Part shown: piece by piece, positions 7,486 through 7,641 of the stretch
Position numbering within the stretch: the stretch's first letter is position 1
How the letters are laid out: each line of letters starts with the position of its first letter
NCBI GenBank assembly: GCA_035526825.1
Contig: DATLBT010000076.1
Span: 1-7,641, forward strand
DNA length: 7,641 nt
Source of the DNA: JACPFV01 sp035526825
GTDB lineage: Bacteria; Pseudomonadota; Gammaproteobacteria; Nevskiales; Nevskiaceae
Direction of reading: 5' to 3'
The notes under the pieces: model-generated
The model's database searches: none
Told to the model about the DNA's origin: nothing
Seen by the model: only the letters and a program-made list of their open reading frames with translations
Position numbers and translations under genes: made by a program

Positions 7486-7641
7486 CTACAAGCGATCCAG
7501 CGGACTCACCACCCCGCGCCCGCCGCGATTCAGCACGTGGGTGTAGATCATCGTGGTGTTCACGTCCGAGTGCCCCAGCAGTTCCTGCACGGTGCGGATG
7601 TCGTAGCCGGACTCCAGCAGGTGCGTGGCGAAGGAATGGCG
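7486..7641 (-). CDS. Tyrosine recombinase, probable integron integrase, C-terminal end (runs off the right edge)
   Basis: The last 51 residues of a site-specific recombinase. They begin RHSFATHLLESGYDIRTVQE and continue LLGHSDVNTTMIYTHV, then end NRGGRGVVSPLDRL. Catalytic elements visible are the second Arg of box II (residue 1, before HSFATHLL), the His of LLGHSD, and the nucleophilic Tyr of TTMIYTH. The tail GYDIRTVQELLGHSDV, TTMIYTHVL and GVVSPLD closely follows IntI1 (GYDIRTVQDLLGHSDV, TTMIYTHVL, GVRSPLDAL) and is unlike XerC/XerD ends, so an integron integrase is favoured. The rest of the protein, including the IntI-specific insertion that would prove it, lies beyond 7641. So would attI and any cassettes, because attI normally sits at the 5' side of intI. 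The stretch seen is intact; whether the whole gene is cannot be told. Confidence 0.88.
   Translation of the reverse strand, partial: RHSFATHLLESGYDIRTVQELLGHSDVNTTMIYTHVLNRGGRGVVSPLDRL

Overview
The window comes from a GC-rich Gram-negative bacterium, most likely a gamma- or betaproteobacterium. It carries inner-core LPS heptose genes (hldD, waaF), the proteobacterial glutamine synthetase adenylyltransferase gene glnE, and a proteobacterial-type groES-groEL operon with a CIRCE operator. I cannot fix the genus. Apart from one small lipoprotein gene, every gene lies on the minus strand, so the region reads from right to left.

Right edge (about 7175-7641): the last 51 codons of a tyrosine recombinase enter from beyond the window. 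Their C-terminal signature closely resembles integron integrases (IntI). A short gene for a probable lipoprotein runs towards it on the plus strand, and the two stop codons are only 14 bases apart. No cassette or attC site is visible; an attI site and cassettes would be expected beyond base 7641.

Centre (about 5034-7111): the groES-groEL chaperonin operon. A CIRCE operator with one perfect and one degenerate arm lies upstream, next to a promoter that can be read as heat-shock (sigma-32-like) or as sigma-70-like. The operon ends at a strong hairpin terminator near 4961-4992.

Left half (1-4902): a tightly packed run of four genes: an uncharacterised hotdog/thioesterase-like protein, glnE, hldD and the start of waaF. 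Each junction is a 4-base start/stop overlap (GTGA, TTGA, GTGA), so the last three genes all begin with non-ATG codons and are probably translationally coupled. The run puts control of glutamine synthetase (nitrogen assimilation) in one transcript with two steps of LPS core building: HldD makes ADP-L-glycero-D-manno-heptose and WaaF transfers that heptose to the core.

Two short repeat-like palindromes are present. One is a paired GGGGACTGTCCCC element lying in frame inside waaF. The other is a Pro-Glu-Arg-Ser-Glu-Gly-type element between the hotdog gene and the groEL terminator. I found no tRNA, rRNA, CRISPR array or complete mobile element, and nothing I would call an undescribed system. The best leads are the waaF repeat insertion and the integron integrase at the right edge.
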